A stretch of 64,000 bases of DNA from Hyphomicrobium methylovorum (GTDB lineage: Bacteria > Pseudomonadota > Alphaproteobacteria > Rhizobiales > Hyphomicrobiaceae): the NCBI RefSeq assembly GCF_013626205.1, contig NZ_QHJE01000001.1:62001-126000 (forward strand), in the 5' to 3' direction. Positions 43,307-51,384 of this stretch are shown one piece after another; the stretch's first letter is position 1, and the number at the start of each line of letters is the position of its first letter. The notes beneath the pieces were generated by a model. The model ran no database searches, was not told the origin of the DNA, and saw only the letters and a program-made list of their open reading frames with translations. A program made the position numbers and the translations under genes.

Positions 43307-44284
43307 CTAGCTGCCGTAACCGCCAATGACGGGCAGAATTTCGCCCGTGATGTAGCTGGAGCAGCATGGCGCGGCCATGAAGACGAAGGCCGGCGCGATC
43401 TCTTCAGGCTGAGCGGCCCGGCCCATCGCGGCACACGTTCCAAACTCCGTAACGTCTTCCGCCGACCGGTCAGCCGGATTGAGCGGAGTCCAGACCGGAC
43501 CCGGTGCAATTGCGTTGACGCGGATACCTTTCGGAATGAGCTGCGACGACAACGACCGCGTGAAGGCGTGGATGCCGCCTTTGGTCATCGAATAGTCGAG
43601 CAGTTCCTTGCTCCCTTCGAGACCCGTGACCGAACCGGTCATGATGATCGACGCTCCCGACTGCATCTCTTTGACGGCAGCACGCGCCATGTAGAAGTAG
43701 CCGTACAGGTTGGTCTTCAGAGTGCGATCGAAGTGTTCGTCCGTGAGATCCAGGATGTCGCTCGTGTGCTCCTGAAAGGCGGCGTTGTTGACGAGGATGT
43801 CGAGCTTGCCGAACTCCGCCACGGTCTTCTCGACGGCGGCGTTGCAGAAGTCTGCGGACGAGACGTCACCCTGAATGAGAATGGCTTTGCGTCCTTCCTT
43901 CTCTACTGCCGCTTTTGTTTTCTCCGCGTCCCCTCGTTCTTCGAGAAAGCATATCGCGACGTCTGCGCCTTCGCGTGCATAGAGGACGGCCACCGCGCGT
44001 CCGATGCCGGAGTCACCGCCGGTGATCAACGCCACCATGTCTTTCAGCTTTGACGATCCTTCGTAGCCGGGCGCTTCGTACATCGGCTTCAGCTTCAGAT
44101 CCTTTTCGCTTCCGGACTTTTCCAGATGCTGTGCCGGAAATTTTTCAGGGTACTCGCGCTCGCCTGCCTGCATTGGCTTGCCTGGTTTCGGCTTCGCCTT
44201 TGTCGTTGCGTCGATCGCGTCGACTTCCTCCTGAATGCGCCGCCCTTGCTTTGCTGCTTCAGCAGCACTCTTTTGCCGTTTCAT
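43307..44284 (-). CDS. SDR-family NAD(P)-dependent oxidoreductase (YghA/YhdF-like)
   Basis: 325 aa from ATG 44284, which has AGGA upstream. A charged N-terminal extension of about 80 residues (Lys/Pro-rich, then YEAPGYEGSSKLKDM) precedes the Rossmann domain: TGGDSGIGRAVAVLYAREGA, NNAAFQ, the catalytic Ser (MTGSVTG) and YSMTKGG (Tyr and Lys). The C-terminal GYGS end is typical of this stress-linked SDR group, often called glucose dehydrogenase-like. The substrate is unknown. It has a divergent EcfG-type promoter, back to back with that of the PRC-barrel gene. Confidence 0.9.
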   Translation of the reverse strand: MKRQKSAAEAAKQGRRIQEEVDAIDATTKAKPKPGKPMQAGEREYPEKFPAQHLEKSGSEKDLKLKPMYEAPGYEGSSKLKDMVALITGGDSGIGRAVAVLYAREGADVAICFLEERGDAEKTKAAVEKEGRKAILIQGDVSSADFCNAAVEKTVAEFGKLDILVNNAAFQEHTSDILDLTDEHFDRTLKTNLYGYFYMARAAVKEMQSGASIIMTGSVTGLEGSKELLDYSMTKGGIHAFTRSLSSQLIPKGIRVNAIAPGPVWTPLNPADRSAEDVTEFGTCAAMGRAAQPEEIAPAFVFMAAPCCSSYITGEILPVIGGYGS

Positions 44285-44363
44285 CTGTATCCATCCTAAT
44301 GTGTCAAATGACATGATGCAGTGCCGCACGCGTGATGGCGCGCGAGATCCGATGTTTTCGATA

Positions 44364-44388
44364 AACATTCCGACTGCCTCGACGTTCC
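44364..44388 (-). promoter_or_regulatory. EcfG-type promoter of the SDR gene
   Basis: On the minus strand GGAAC (44388-44384), 16-base spacer, TGTT (44367-44364). The -10 matches the GTT core but not the first C. It lies 80 bases upstream of the SDR start. Confidence 0.6.
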
Positions 44389-44396
44389 TTTTCTTC

Positions 44397-44421
44397 GGAA
44401 CCGTGCGCCGCAAGAGACGTT
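44397..44421 (+). promoter_or_regulatory. EcfG-type promoter of the PRC-barrel genes
   Basis: GGAAC 44397-44401, 16-base spacer, CGTT 44418-44421: an exact consensus match. It is divergent from the SDR promoter, with only eight bases between the two -35 elements. Confidence 0.72.
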
Positions 44422-44535
44422 GCCTTGATGCATGGGAGACGGACAGCGCGAACATTTCGATCGCTGCTGGCGCGGATTGATCATCACTTCAAGCCGCGCG
44501 TCGCCCTCAACAATCTTCAGAAGGATGAAACAGAG

Positions 44536-44979
44536 ATGCATCTCAAGGTTCTGATGGCGACCGTCGCTTTTCCCGTAATCGCGACGGCGGGATATGCGCA
44601 AACAACAACGACGACGCCGAGCGCCAATCCCCCTGCCGCAACGACCCAGACGACTCCGCCGTCCACCGTTGCAGCGCCGCAGTGGTATCAGTCGCAACCC
44701 GGCGAACTTCGCTCAAGCAAACTCGTCGGCTCCAAGGTGACGAACAACGCTGATGAAAACATCGGCGAGATCAACGAAATCGTTCTTGCGAGCGATGGCT
44801 CCGCCGCAGCAGCGATCATTGGTGTCGGTGGCTTCCTTGGAATGGGCGAGCATCAGGTTGCCGTCGCGTTCAAGTCGCTGAAGATCAGTCGCGACGAGAG
44901 AGGCAATGACGTGGTCAAGCTTGATGCGACCAAGGAGTCTTTGAAAGCCGCACCGCAGTGGTCATGGAAATCCGCCTAA
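44536..44979 (+). CDS. Secreted PRC-barrel domain protein
   Basis: 147 aa from ATG 44536, with AGGATGAAACAG upstream; the longer frame begins before the EcfG -10. A signal peptide (about 1-21, ATAGYAQ) and a Thr/Pro-rich linker precede a PRC-barrel: SSKLVGSKVTNNADENIGEI, GGFLGMGEHQVAVAFKSLKI. PRC-barrels are small adaptor domains; periplasmic ones are common in stress-induced genes of Rhizobiales. The second PRC-barrel gene follows 28 bases later. Confidence 0.85.
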   Translation: MHLKVLMATVAFPVIATAGYAQTTTTTPSANPPAATTQTTPPSTVAAPQWYQSQPGELRSSKLVGSKVTNNADENIGEINEIVLASDGSAAAAIIGVGGFLGMGEHQVAVAFKSLKISRDERGNDVVKLDATKESLKAAPQWSWKSA

Positions 44980-45007
44980 CCCCGTATCGGTTTGAAGGAG
45001 GAAGATA

Positions 45008-45370
45008 ATGCAGACGCAAGCAACAATGTTGGAAACGAGCAAGGTGCCGGGCACGTCCGTGTATGGCATGTCTCGCGAATCCATCGGCGAAGTCGACGAT
45101 CTGATCGTTGATACGATCTCCGGAAAAGTCCGGTATGCCGTATTGAGTTTCGGCGGCTTCCTTGGACTTGGAAAAAGCAGCTACGTCATTCCATGGACGT
45201 CGCTGAAATGGGATGCCGATCTCAACGGCTACGTCACCGGCGTGACGGAAGAGCAGCTGAAGATGTCGCCGGATCTCGATCCGCTCTCGATTAGAGATCG
45301 AGAGATGGAGCAGCGTCTGCATTCCGCATACGGTGCGCCCCAATATTGGGATACGGAGTCACGCGTTTAG
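45008..45370 (+). CDS. Cytoplasmic PRC-barrel domain protein
   Basis: 120 aa, with the strong site AAGGAGGAAGATA before the ATG. The PRC-barrel is clear: GMSRESIGEVDDLIVDTISG, YAVLSFGGFLGLGKSSYVIP, with the C-terminal segment SIRDREMEQRLHSAYG. There is no signal peptide, unlike the paralogue upstream. The pair likely shares the EcfG-type promoter at 44397 and ends in the terminator at 45397. Confidence 0.88.
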   Translation: MQTQATMLETSKVPGTSVYGMSRESIGEVDDLIVDTISGKVRYAVLSFGGFLGLGKSSYVIPWTSLKWDADLNGYVTGVTEEQLKMSPDLDPLSIRDREMEQRLHSAYGAPQYWDTESRV

Positions 45371-45396
45371 GCGCACTTGCGTCCCATCACAATGCA

Positions 45397-45424
45397 AACG
45401 CCCGCGATTTATTTCGCGGGCGTT
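45397..45424 (+). terminator. Terminator after the PRC-barrel genes
   Basis: AACGCCCGCG/CGCGGGCGTT, a 10-bp perfect stem with an 8-base loop, then GTTCTG. It lies 27 bases after the stop. Confidence 0.7.
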
Positions 45425-45485
45425 GTTCTGCGTGCGCACGTTTCCGAACTGCGATCTCGGCCACTAAAATGGCCAATTTTCCTCC

Positions 45486-45510
45486 GGAACCAAGCGGGAT
45501 GCGAGGTGTT
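45486..45510 (+). promoter_or_regulatory. EcfG-type promoter of the 45545 gene
   Basis: GGAAC 45486-45490, 16-base spacer, TGTT 45507-45510 (GTT core conserved). It lies 34 bases before ATG 45545. A small hairpin with AATTTT (45459-45480) just upstream may insulate it. Confidence 0.62.
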
Positions 45511-45544
45511 GACCTTACGGAACGCACAAAAGAGGAGATTGGAA

Positions 45545-45877
45545 ATGAAGTTCATTCAAGCAGTCGCAGCCAGCGTTGCAATCGCCGCTCTTGGCGCAAC
45601 GGGTGCCATGGCACAAAGCTCGCCAGGTTCGGAGACGACGCCACCAGCATCGACGATGGATCAGCCGGCTGACTCGACGATGCCGCCGTCCAGCAGCGGT
45701 GCAAGCTCTGGTGACAGTGGCGTGACCGCGCCTGCTGGAAATCCGAGCGATCCGACGACAAACGAAAACGTTCAGCCCGGCCCTTCGACCAATACACCGA
45801 ACGATCCGGCCGCCGGTTCCAATCCTGGCGCACGCGTGCCGAGTTCACCTGAAGGCACGGGGTCGTCTAGCCCGTAA
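45545..45877 (+). CDS. Small secreted low-complexity protein
   Basis: 110 aa from ATG 45545, with AGAGGAG upstream; the frame back to 45377 crosses the promoter. A signal peptide (about 1-23, GATGAMAQ) leads to a mature part made of Ser, Pro, Thr, Gly and Asn with no predicted fold. Likely an unstructured periplasmic protein; function unknown. It has an EcfG-type promoter and a strong terminator, like its neighbours. Confidence 0.75.
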   Translation: MKFIQAVAASVAIAALGATGAMAQSSPGSETTPPASTMDQPADSTMPPSSSGASSGDSGVTAPAGNPSDPTTNENVQPGPSTNTPNDPAAGSNPGARVPSSPEGTGSSSP

Positions 45878-45913
45878 CACGGCTTTGACATTCGCCTAAG
45901 TAGGCAAAAATAA

Positions 45914-45943
45914 TGGGCTCCGGATTTTTCAATCCGGAGCCCA
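45914..45943. terminator. Strong bidirectional terminator
   Basis: TGGGCTCCGGATT pairs with AATCCGGAGCCCA (13 bp) around a 4-base loop, followed by ATTTTCG on the plus strand. It lies between the 45545 gene and the convergent Gly/His-rich gene. Confidence 0.85.
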
Positions 45944-45983
45944 ATTTTCGTTTCACGCTAATCGGGTTGCGTGTCTGTTCGGC

Positions 45984-46475
45984 CTAGTAGGTGCAGGCGC
46001 GGTAGCGGTTCCACCAATACGGGCTGTTGGTGCTGACTGCGCGGCGATAGAGCCAGCCGCAATCGTCGCCGCCGTAGTATCCATCATAGTAGCCGTAATC
46101 GTAGAAGTACGGCACGCCAACGTAGCGATGGCGGCGATGATGATGGTGGTGATGTCCGTGATTGTGTCCGGGACGACCATAGTTTTGGCCAGGACCGGGG
46201 CGGACGGGTCGCCAATTGCCTTGGGCACCGCGATTAAAATTGCCGGGTGCGCGATTGAAATTGCGGGGACCGGAATAGCTGCGAGGACCCGAGAACGACC
46301 GGCCGGGGTTACCACGCATGCCGCCGCTGCCGAAACTGCCGCCGCCGCCTTTGAAGCCACCGCCGCCGTGGAATCCGCCGCCGCCACCGCCGCCATGCGG
46401 CCGCGCTTCAGCGGCCGACATGCCGAACGCCAGGAGCAATGCAGCTCCAGACGCAAGGATAAACTTTGCTCGCAT
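45984..46475 (-). CDS. Secreted Gly- and His-rich protein
   Basis: 163 aa. A signal peptide (about 1-24, AAEARPHG) is followed by a Gly-rich region with GGGGGGGFHGGGGFKGGGG, an Arg/Asn-rich part, then a His cluster (HNHGHHHHHHRRHRY) and an aromatic C-terminal domain with GYYDGYYGGDDCGWLYRRAV and a second Cys in RACTY. The His run could bind transition metals; the C-terminal pattern is seen in small secreted Rhizobiales proteins of unknown role. Its EcfG-type promoter is divergent from that of the Nramp-like gene. Confidence 0.78.
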   Translation of the reverse strand: MRAKFILASGAALLLAFGMSAAEARPHGGGGGGGFHGGGGFKGGGGSFGSGGMRGNPGRSFSGPRSYSGPRNFNRAPGNFNRGAQGNWRPVRPGPGQNYGRPGHNHGHHHHHHRRHRYVGVPYFYDYGYYDGYYGGDDCGWLYRRAVSTNSPYWWNRYRACTY

Positions 46476-46529
46476 ATTACGCTCCTTAACTAACCGTTAC
46501 GGGTGCTCTTCATCACCCTCTGTCCAAAT

Positions 46530-46554
46530 AACCATGCGTTAGCGGACCAGTTCC
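46530..46554 (-). promoter_or_regulatory. EcfG-type promoter of the Gly/His-rich gene
   Basis: On the minus strand GGAAC (46554-46550), 16-base spacer, GGTT (46533-46530; GTT core conserved). It lies 55 bases upstream of the start at 46475. Confidence 0.58.
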
Positions 46555-46585
46555 GGCAAGGCACCTTAATGGATGGCAGTTACCC

Positions 46586-46610
46586 GGAACATAATGGGCA
46601 TTAACTCGTT
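46586..46610 (+). promoter_or_regulatory. EcfG-type promoter of the Nramp-like gene
   Basis: GGAAC 46586-46590, 16-base spacer, CGTT 46607-46610: an exact match. It is 35 bases upstream of ATG 46645 and inside the longer open frame, so it supports 46645 as the true start. Confidence 0.72.
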
Positions 46611-46644
46611 GTGTTCGCGCGCGGCCGTAGGGAGCGAGCACCAT

Positions 46645-47952
46645 ATGAGCCGGGCCAATGGGAAGCGACAAGACGGGGAACGAAACCTGGTCGTTGGAGC
46701 AAGCAAGCCTCGCCTCTTCAAGCTGCTTGGACCCGGACTTATTACCGGCGCGTCGGACGACGATCCCAGCGGCATCGCGACCTATTCTCAAGCGGGAGCA
46801 TTGTTCGGCTTCGGGCTGCTGTGGACCATGGTGCTCTGTTATCCGCTTATGTCGGCCGTGCAGGAAATCAGCGCACGCGTCGGCCGGACGACGGGCAAAG
46901 GCTTGGCAGGCAACATCGTACGCCGCTATCCGCCGTCCCTCGTCTATGTGCTCGTTGGATTGCTGTCTCTCGCCAACATCATCAACATCGGTGCGAACTT
47001 AGGCGCTATGGGCGACGCGGTCACACTGCTCGCTGGCGGACCACGCATCGTCTTTGTCATCGCGTTCGGCTTGATCTGCATCTTCATGGAAGTTTTCATG
47101 AAGTACACGCGTTACGTCGCCGTGCTCAAATGGCTGACGCTCGCGCTCTTCTCCTATGTCGCGACATTGTTCGTCGTCGAAGTGCCGTGGGGCGAAGTGC
47201 TTAAACGCCTCGTCATTCCGGAATTCTCATCCAACGCACATTACTGGGAGACCGTCGTTGCGATCTTCGGCACGACGATCAGTCCCTACCTTTTCTTTTG
47301 GCAAGCTTCGCAGGAAGTTGAGGACATTCATGAGAAGCCGAAGCGCGAGCCGTTGCTGGACGCTCCAAAGCAAGCGAAGTCCGCGGAGGAGCGCATACGG
47401 CTCGATACGCTAATCGGCATGGCGTTCTCGAACATTGTAGCAATCGCGATCATCGTAACGGTCGGCGCCACGCTCCACCCCGCGGGGATCACCAATATCG
47501 AGAGTTCGGCGCAGGCCGCCGAGGCCTTAAAGCCTGTCGGGGGTGAGCTGGCGTTTGCATTGTTCGCCATTGGCATAATCGGGACAGGCCTGCTGTCCAT
47601 TCCTGTTCTCGCAGGTTCTGCCGCGTATGCCATTGGCGAAGCATTGAAATGGAAAGTCGGTCTTTCGTTGAAGCCAATGGAGGGCCGCGCGTTCTATGGC
47701 GCCATAGCGGTTGCTACCCTGATCGGCATAGCGATCAATTTCTCGAGCATCAATCCGATTAAGGCGCTCTACTACAGCGCAGTGATCAATGGCGTGGTCG
47801 CCGTGCCGATCATCGCATTCATGATGCTTATCGCTGCGGATGACGGAGTGATGGGACGTTTCAAAGTCGCAGGATGGTTGAAATGGCTCGGATGGCTCAC
47901 TGCACTCGTCATGGGACTCGCGTGCGTCGCTATGGCATTGCAAGCACTTTAA
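46645..47952 (+). CDS. Nramp-related divalent metal transporter with altered metal-site motif
   Basis: 435 aa from ATG 46645, with GGAG ten bases upstream and an EcfG-type promoter just ahead. About eleven membrane segments are predicted. The Nramp fold is clear (LLGPGLITGASDDDPSGIAT, AVQEISARVGRTTGKGLAG, FFWQASQEVEDIHEKP). In canonical Nramp transporters TM1 has DPGN and TM6 has MPH; here TM1 reads DPSG and TM6 reads SPYLFFW. Nramp-related proteins without the canonical residues carry other ions such as Mg, so the substrate is open. Manganese, iron or magnesium are candidates. Confidence 0.87.
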   Translation: MSRANGKRQDGERNLVVGASKPRLFKLLGPGLITGASDDDPSGIATYSQAGALFGFGLLWTMVLCYPLMSAVQEISARVGRTTGKGLAGNIVRRYPPSLVYVLVGLLSLANIINIGANLGAMGDAVTLLAGGPRIVFVIAFGLICIFMEVFMKYTRYVAVLKWLTLALFSYVATLFVVEVPWGEVLKRLVIPEFSSNAHYWETVVAIFGTTISPYLFFWQASQEVEDIHEKPKREPLLDAPKQAKSAEERIRLDTLIGMAFSNIVAIAIIVTVGATLHPAGITNIESSAQAAEALKPVGGELAFALFAIGIIGTGLLSIPVLAGSAAYAIGEALKWKVGLSLKPMEGRAFYGAIAVATLIGIAINFSSINPIKALYYSAVINGVVAVPIIAFMMLIAADDGVMGRFKVAGWLKWLGWLTALVMGLACVAMALQAL

Positions 47953-48111
47953 CGTGATATGCGAAGCGCGATGCCCGTATTCCGGCATTTGTGCGCATCT
48001 TTAATTGTGGCTTAGGCCATATGCTGCGAACTTCAATATTCGACGTACTCGGTCCTTTTCTATAGAATGCCTTTAGTCAGAGCTGTTGCCGCTGAGTAAA
48101 GGATTGCCGAG

Positions 48112-48420
48112 ATGTCTTCGGGTTACAACGTCTTTGAACCGGACGATCTCGCATTTGCCCAATGTGTCCTTGATGAAGTCTGGGCCGCGATGCCGAACGC
48201 TGTTCGTGCTGACCCCGCGTCGTCTCATCTACGAGAGCATCTGGCTCGGTGCGTGCTGATGGCGATGACAGACGGCGACGTCCAGCGCGATGTCCTTACA
48301 GCCGCTTTGGTGCAGAGCCACGCAAAAGGCAACTCCGTTCCGGCTGCTACACCCCACTGGGTGCCGCGTGTTTCATCGCGCGCAAATCCCGGTGCCACTC
48401 CAAGACCTCAATGCCTCTGA
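48112..48420 (+). CDS. Small hypothetical protein
   Basis: 102 aa, with AAGGATTGCCGAG before the ATG. The first 70 residues form a helical unit (FEPDDLAFAQCVLDEVWAAM, HLARCVLMAMTDGDVQRDVL) that resembles short Rhizobiales proteins of unknown function; the rest is Pro/Arg-rich and probably disordered. No membrane segment or signal peptide. The ligD promoter starts 10 bases after its stop. Confidence 0.6.
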   Translation: MSSGYNVFEPDDLAFAQCVLDEVWAAMPNAVRADPASSHLREHLARCVLMAMTDGDVQRDVLTAALVQSHAKGNSVPAATPHWVPRVSSRANPGATPRPQCL

Positions 48421-48429
48421 CGAGGACGA

Positions 48430-48455
48430 GGAACTCTCATCTATCCGGAAACGTT
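48430..48455 (+). promoter_or_regulatory. EcfG-type promoter upstream of ligD
   Basis: GGAAC 48430-48434, 17-base spacer, CGTT 48452-48455. It lies 155 bases upstream of the ligD start, leaving a long leader. Confidence 0.62.
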
Positions 48456-48609
48456 GAGATCTTAGACGCATGTACCAACGTGTGTCAGGCGCCGGAGACG
48501 GTGCTGGGCCGTCCGGGAATCCTCCGCGGTTCCCCGGCGGCTTCATTTGTGTGTTGCGTTGTAGAAGACCATGGTCCCACCGGCAGCGAACGCGGGGTGA
48601 AGCTCGACG

Positions 48610-50283
48610 ATGGCAAGCAAACCGCTTTCCGAATATCGCGCCAAGCGAGATTTCACAAAGACGGCCGAGCCGAGCGGCGCGAAGACCATCCGTCCGGCAA
48701 AGCATCTTCGTTTCGTCATTCAGAAGCATGACGCGACGCGGCTTCATTACGACTTCCGGCTGGAACTCGATGGCGTGTTCAAATCCTGGGCGGTGACGCG
48801 AGGACCGTCACTCGATCCTGCAGATAAGCGTCTCGCCGTCGAGGTCGAAGATCATCCACTCGATTATGGAGATTTCGAAGGCACCATTCCGAAGGGCCAA
48901 TATGGTGGCGGAACGGTGATGCTGTGGGATCGCGGATACTGGGCGCCTCTTGGAGATAAAAGCCCGGAAGAGCAATTGCGCAACGGAGAGCTGAAGCTCG
49001 TCCTCTCGGGTATCAAGCTCGAAGGAAGTTGGGTGCTGGTGCGCATCAAGAACGATCGCGCGGGCAACAAGCGAACCAACTGGCTCCTCATCAAGCATCG
49101 CGATGACGCTGCAAAGCCAGGCGATGCCGATGCGGTGTTGAAAAAGGATCGCTCGGTCGCGTCGAAGCGCACGATGGCGCAGATTGCGAGCGGGCGTGGC
49201 GACGGGCCGGAGCCGTTCATGACCAAGCGCCGATCAGCTGCCCCTCCAGATGCCGTCTGGCAGTCCAATCGAAACGACGGCGCTGATGAGACGGCATCAA
49301 AATCCGATCGGCCGCTTCGCCGAATTCCCGTTAAGAAAACGGCACGCGCGTCGGCGGCAAAGCGCAAAACAGATGAGGGCGAAAACGTTGTCCAAGGGAC
49401 GACGATTTCACACCCGGATAAAATCCTCTGGCCCGCGGGGATAGGCAAGGCGATTACAAAAATCGATCTGGCGCATTATCTCGATGCGGTTGGGCCGGAT
49501 CTGCTTTCTCATATCAAAGGTCGTCCCTGCTCCATCATTCGCGCACCGGAGGGCATCGACGGCGAGACCTTCTTTCAGCGTCACGCGATGCGGGGCATGT
49601 CAGACAAGATCGACCTCGTTCGGATTTCGGGGGATCGCGAACCCTACATCGAAGTCAACAGCACCGACGGCATCGTCGCGCTCGGGCAAATCGCGGCGCT
49701 AGAATTTCATCCGTGGAATTGCCAGCCGCTCGAACCGAACGTGCCGGGGCGTCTCGTCTTCGATCTCGATCCGGGACCCGACGTTGATTTCTCGGCCGTC
49801 GTCGCGGCGGCATTGGAGTTGCGTGACCGGCTCGACGCGGTTGGACTTATCGCATTTTGCAAGACGACCGGCGGGAAAGGCCTGCATGTCGTGACGCCGC
49901 TGAAGACCGCGCGCGGAGCCGCCGCGATCTGGGACGATGCGAAATCGTTTGCTGGCGCACTCTGTCAACGCATGGCCGATGACAATCCGCGCGCGTACCT
50001 CATAAAGATGACGAAGAAGCTTCGAACCGGACGCATATTCCTCGATTATCTGCGGAATGATCGCATGGCGACCGCCGTTGCACCGTTTTCGCCGCGCGCC
50101 CGGCCGGATGCCACGGTGTCCATGCCGTTGACGTGGAGCCAAGTCAAAAAGGGGCTCGATCCGAAGCGCTTCACGATTCATACCGTTCCGAGACTTCTAA
50201 AGACCTCCAAGGCGTGGGACGACTATTGCGACAGCGAACGGCCGCTCGCCGGTGCAATCAAGGCGCTGCTCAAGTCGTCGTAG
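48610..50283 (+). CDS. ligD: LigD phosphoesterase-polymerase protein (NHEJ)
   Basis: 557 aa with two LigD domains but no ligase. Residues about 30-160 are the 3'-phosphoesterase (HDATRLHYDFRLELDGVFKS, AVTRGPSLDP, DYGDFEGTIPKGQYGGGT). After a basic linker (about 165-255), residues 260-555 are the archaeo-eukaryotic primase-like polymerase, with catalytic Asp385 and Asp387 (FDLDPGPD), TTGGKGLHVVTPL and DYLRNDRMATAVAPFSPRAR. In NHEJ these domains trim and fill ends that Ku holds. The ligase domain is a separate gene 19 bases downstream. An EcfG-type promoter precedes the gene. Confidence 0.92.
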   Translation: MASKPLSEYRAKRDFTKTAEPSGAKTIRPAKHLRFVIQKHDATRLHYDFRLELDGVFKSWAVTRGPSLDPADKRLAVEVEDHPLDYGDFEGTIPKGQYGGGTVMLWDRGYWAPLGDKSPEEQLRNGELKLVLSGIKLEGSWVLVRIKNDRAGNKRTNWLLIKHRDDAAKPGDADAVLKKDRSVASKRTMAQIASGRGDGPEPFMTKRRSAAPPDAVWQSNRNDGADETASKSDRPLRRIPVKKTARASAAKRKTDEGENVVQGTTISHPDKILWPAGIGKAITKIDLAHYLDAVGPDLLSHIKGRPCSIIRAPEGIDGETFFQRHAMRGMSDKIDLVRISGDREPYIEVNSTDGIVALGQIAALEFHPWNCQPLEPNVPGRLVFDLDPGPDVDFSAVVAAALELRDRLDAVGLIAFCKTTGGKGLHVVTPLKTARGAAAIWDDAKSFAGALCQRMADDNPRAYLIKMTKKLRTGRIFLDYLRNDRMATAVAPFSPRARPDATVSMPLTWSQVKKGLDPKRFTIHTVPRLLKTSKAWDDYCDSERPLAGAIKALLKSS

Positions 50284-50302
50284 TCGCGAGGGATCTTTCC
50301 GC

Positions 50303-51361
50303 ATGAGAGCGCGAAGCAGTGCGGGCGTGAAACGAGCGAGCACACCGCGGAGCAGCGCGGCGAAAAAACTCAAAGCTCGCGCATCCTCGAAGACCTATGC
50401 GCCGCCGCCGAAGTTCGTCGAGCCGTGCCTTGCAACGCTGGTCAGCGCGCCACCCGACGGAACGAACTGGATTCACGAAATCAAGTTTGACGGTTATCGC
50501 ATTCAAGCGCGCATCGACGCTGGTGCCGTTCTTCTCATTACGCGCAGCGGGCTTGATTGGACCGAACGTTTCGGCGCCCTCCCCTCCGCGCTTGCAAAGC
50601 TTGAGTGTGAAAACGCGCTTATCGATTCCGAGCTTGTCGTCGAAGACAGCAAAGGGCATTCGAACTTCTCTGCGCTTGCGTCCGCACTGAAAAGCGGGCG
50701 GAGCGAGCACTTCGTGATGCAGTGCTTCGATTTGCTGTTCTTCAACGGTCGCGATCTCAGGTCCGAGTCTCTGACAATGCGAAAGGAGATATTGCGCCGC
50801 CTGATCGGAAAACAACGGGAAGGATCGATGCTTCGCTACAGCGATCATCTCGCGGGCGATGGCGGAAAGATGCTTGGCGAAGCGTGCCGGCTTGGGCTTG
50901 AAGGCATTGTTTCGAAGCGCAGCGACCGGCCGTATCGTTCCGGCCGCAATGACGATTGGCTGAAAAGCAAATGCACGCAAACCGACGAGTTCGTTATTCT
51001 CGGCTACGTTCCTTCGAACGTCTCAACCGCTGCAGTCGGTGCACTGGTGGTCGGCTATTATGAGAAAAAGACTTTGAAGTATGCGGGCCGCGTCGGCACA
51101 GGCTTTTCCCAGCGCACCGCGAGCGAGCTTATGCGTATGCTGAAACCTCGGAAGGTTGATGCGGCCGCGAGTGCCGGGATGCTTACGGGGCTGCAGCGCA
51201 AGGGTGTTGTTTGGGTGAAACCGGAGCTTGTTGCCCAGATCGAATATCGCGCGTGGACGGCTGATAAGCTTTTGCGGCACGCTGCCTTCAAGGGATTGCG
51301 CGAAGACAAACCTACGGACCAGATCCGACGGCCGGTGACGAAACCGCCACCCAAGCGATAG
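50303..51361 (+). CDS. ligD: ATP-dependent DNA ligase (stand-alone LigD ligase domain)
   Basis: 352 aa from ATG 50303, with GAGGGA upstream; the open frame back to 50252 overlaps the previous gene. A basic head of about 30 residues precedes the nucleotidyltransferase domain with adenylated Lys61 (EIKFDGYRIQ), SELVVEDSKGHSNFSAL, and GLEGIVSKRSDRPYRSGRN, and an OB-fold (about 225-330) with VGRVGTGFSQRT-like residues. It seals nicks after end processing. Here polymerase and ligase activities are split between two genes, and Ku is convergent on the other side. Confidence 0.92.
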   Translation: MRARSSAGVKRASTPRSSAAKKLKARASSKTYAPPPKFVEPCLATLVSAPPDGTNWIHEIKFDGYRIQARIDAGAVLLITRSGLDWTERFGALPSALAKLECENALIDSELVVEDSKGHSNFSALASALKSGRSEHFVMQCFDLLFFNGRDLRSESLTMRKEILRRLIGKQREGSMLRYSDHLAGDGGKMLGEACRLGLEGIVSKRSDRPYRSGRNDDWLKSKCTQTDEFVILGYVPSNVSTAAVGALVVGYYEKKTLKYAGRVGTGFSQRTASELMRMLKPRKVDAAASAGMLTGLQRKGVVWVKPELVAQIEYRAWTADKLLRHAAFKGLREDKPTDQIRRPVTKPPPKR

Positions 51362-51384
51362 CACGCACGTTGGATGCCGAGCTT

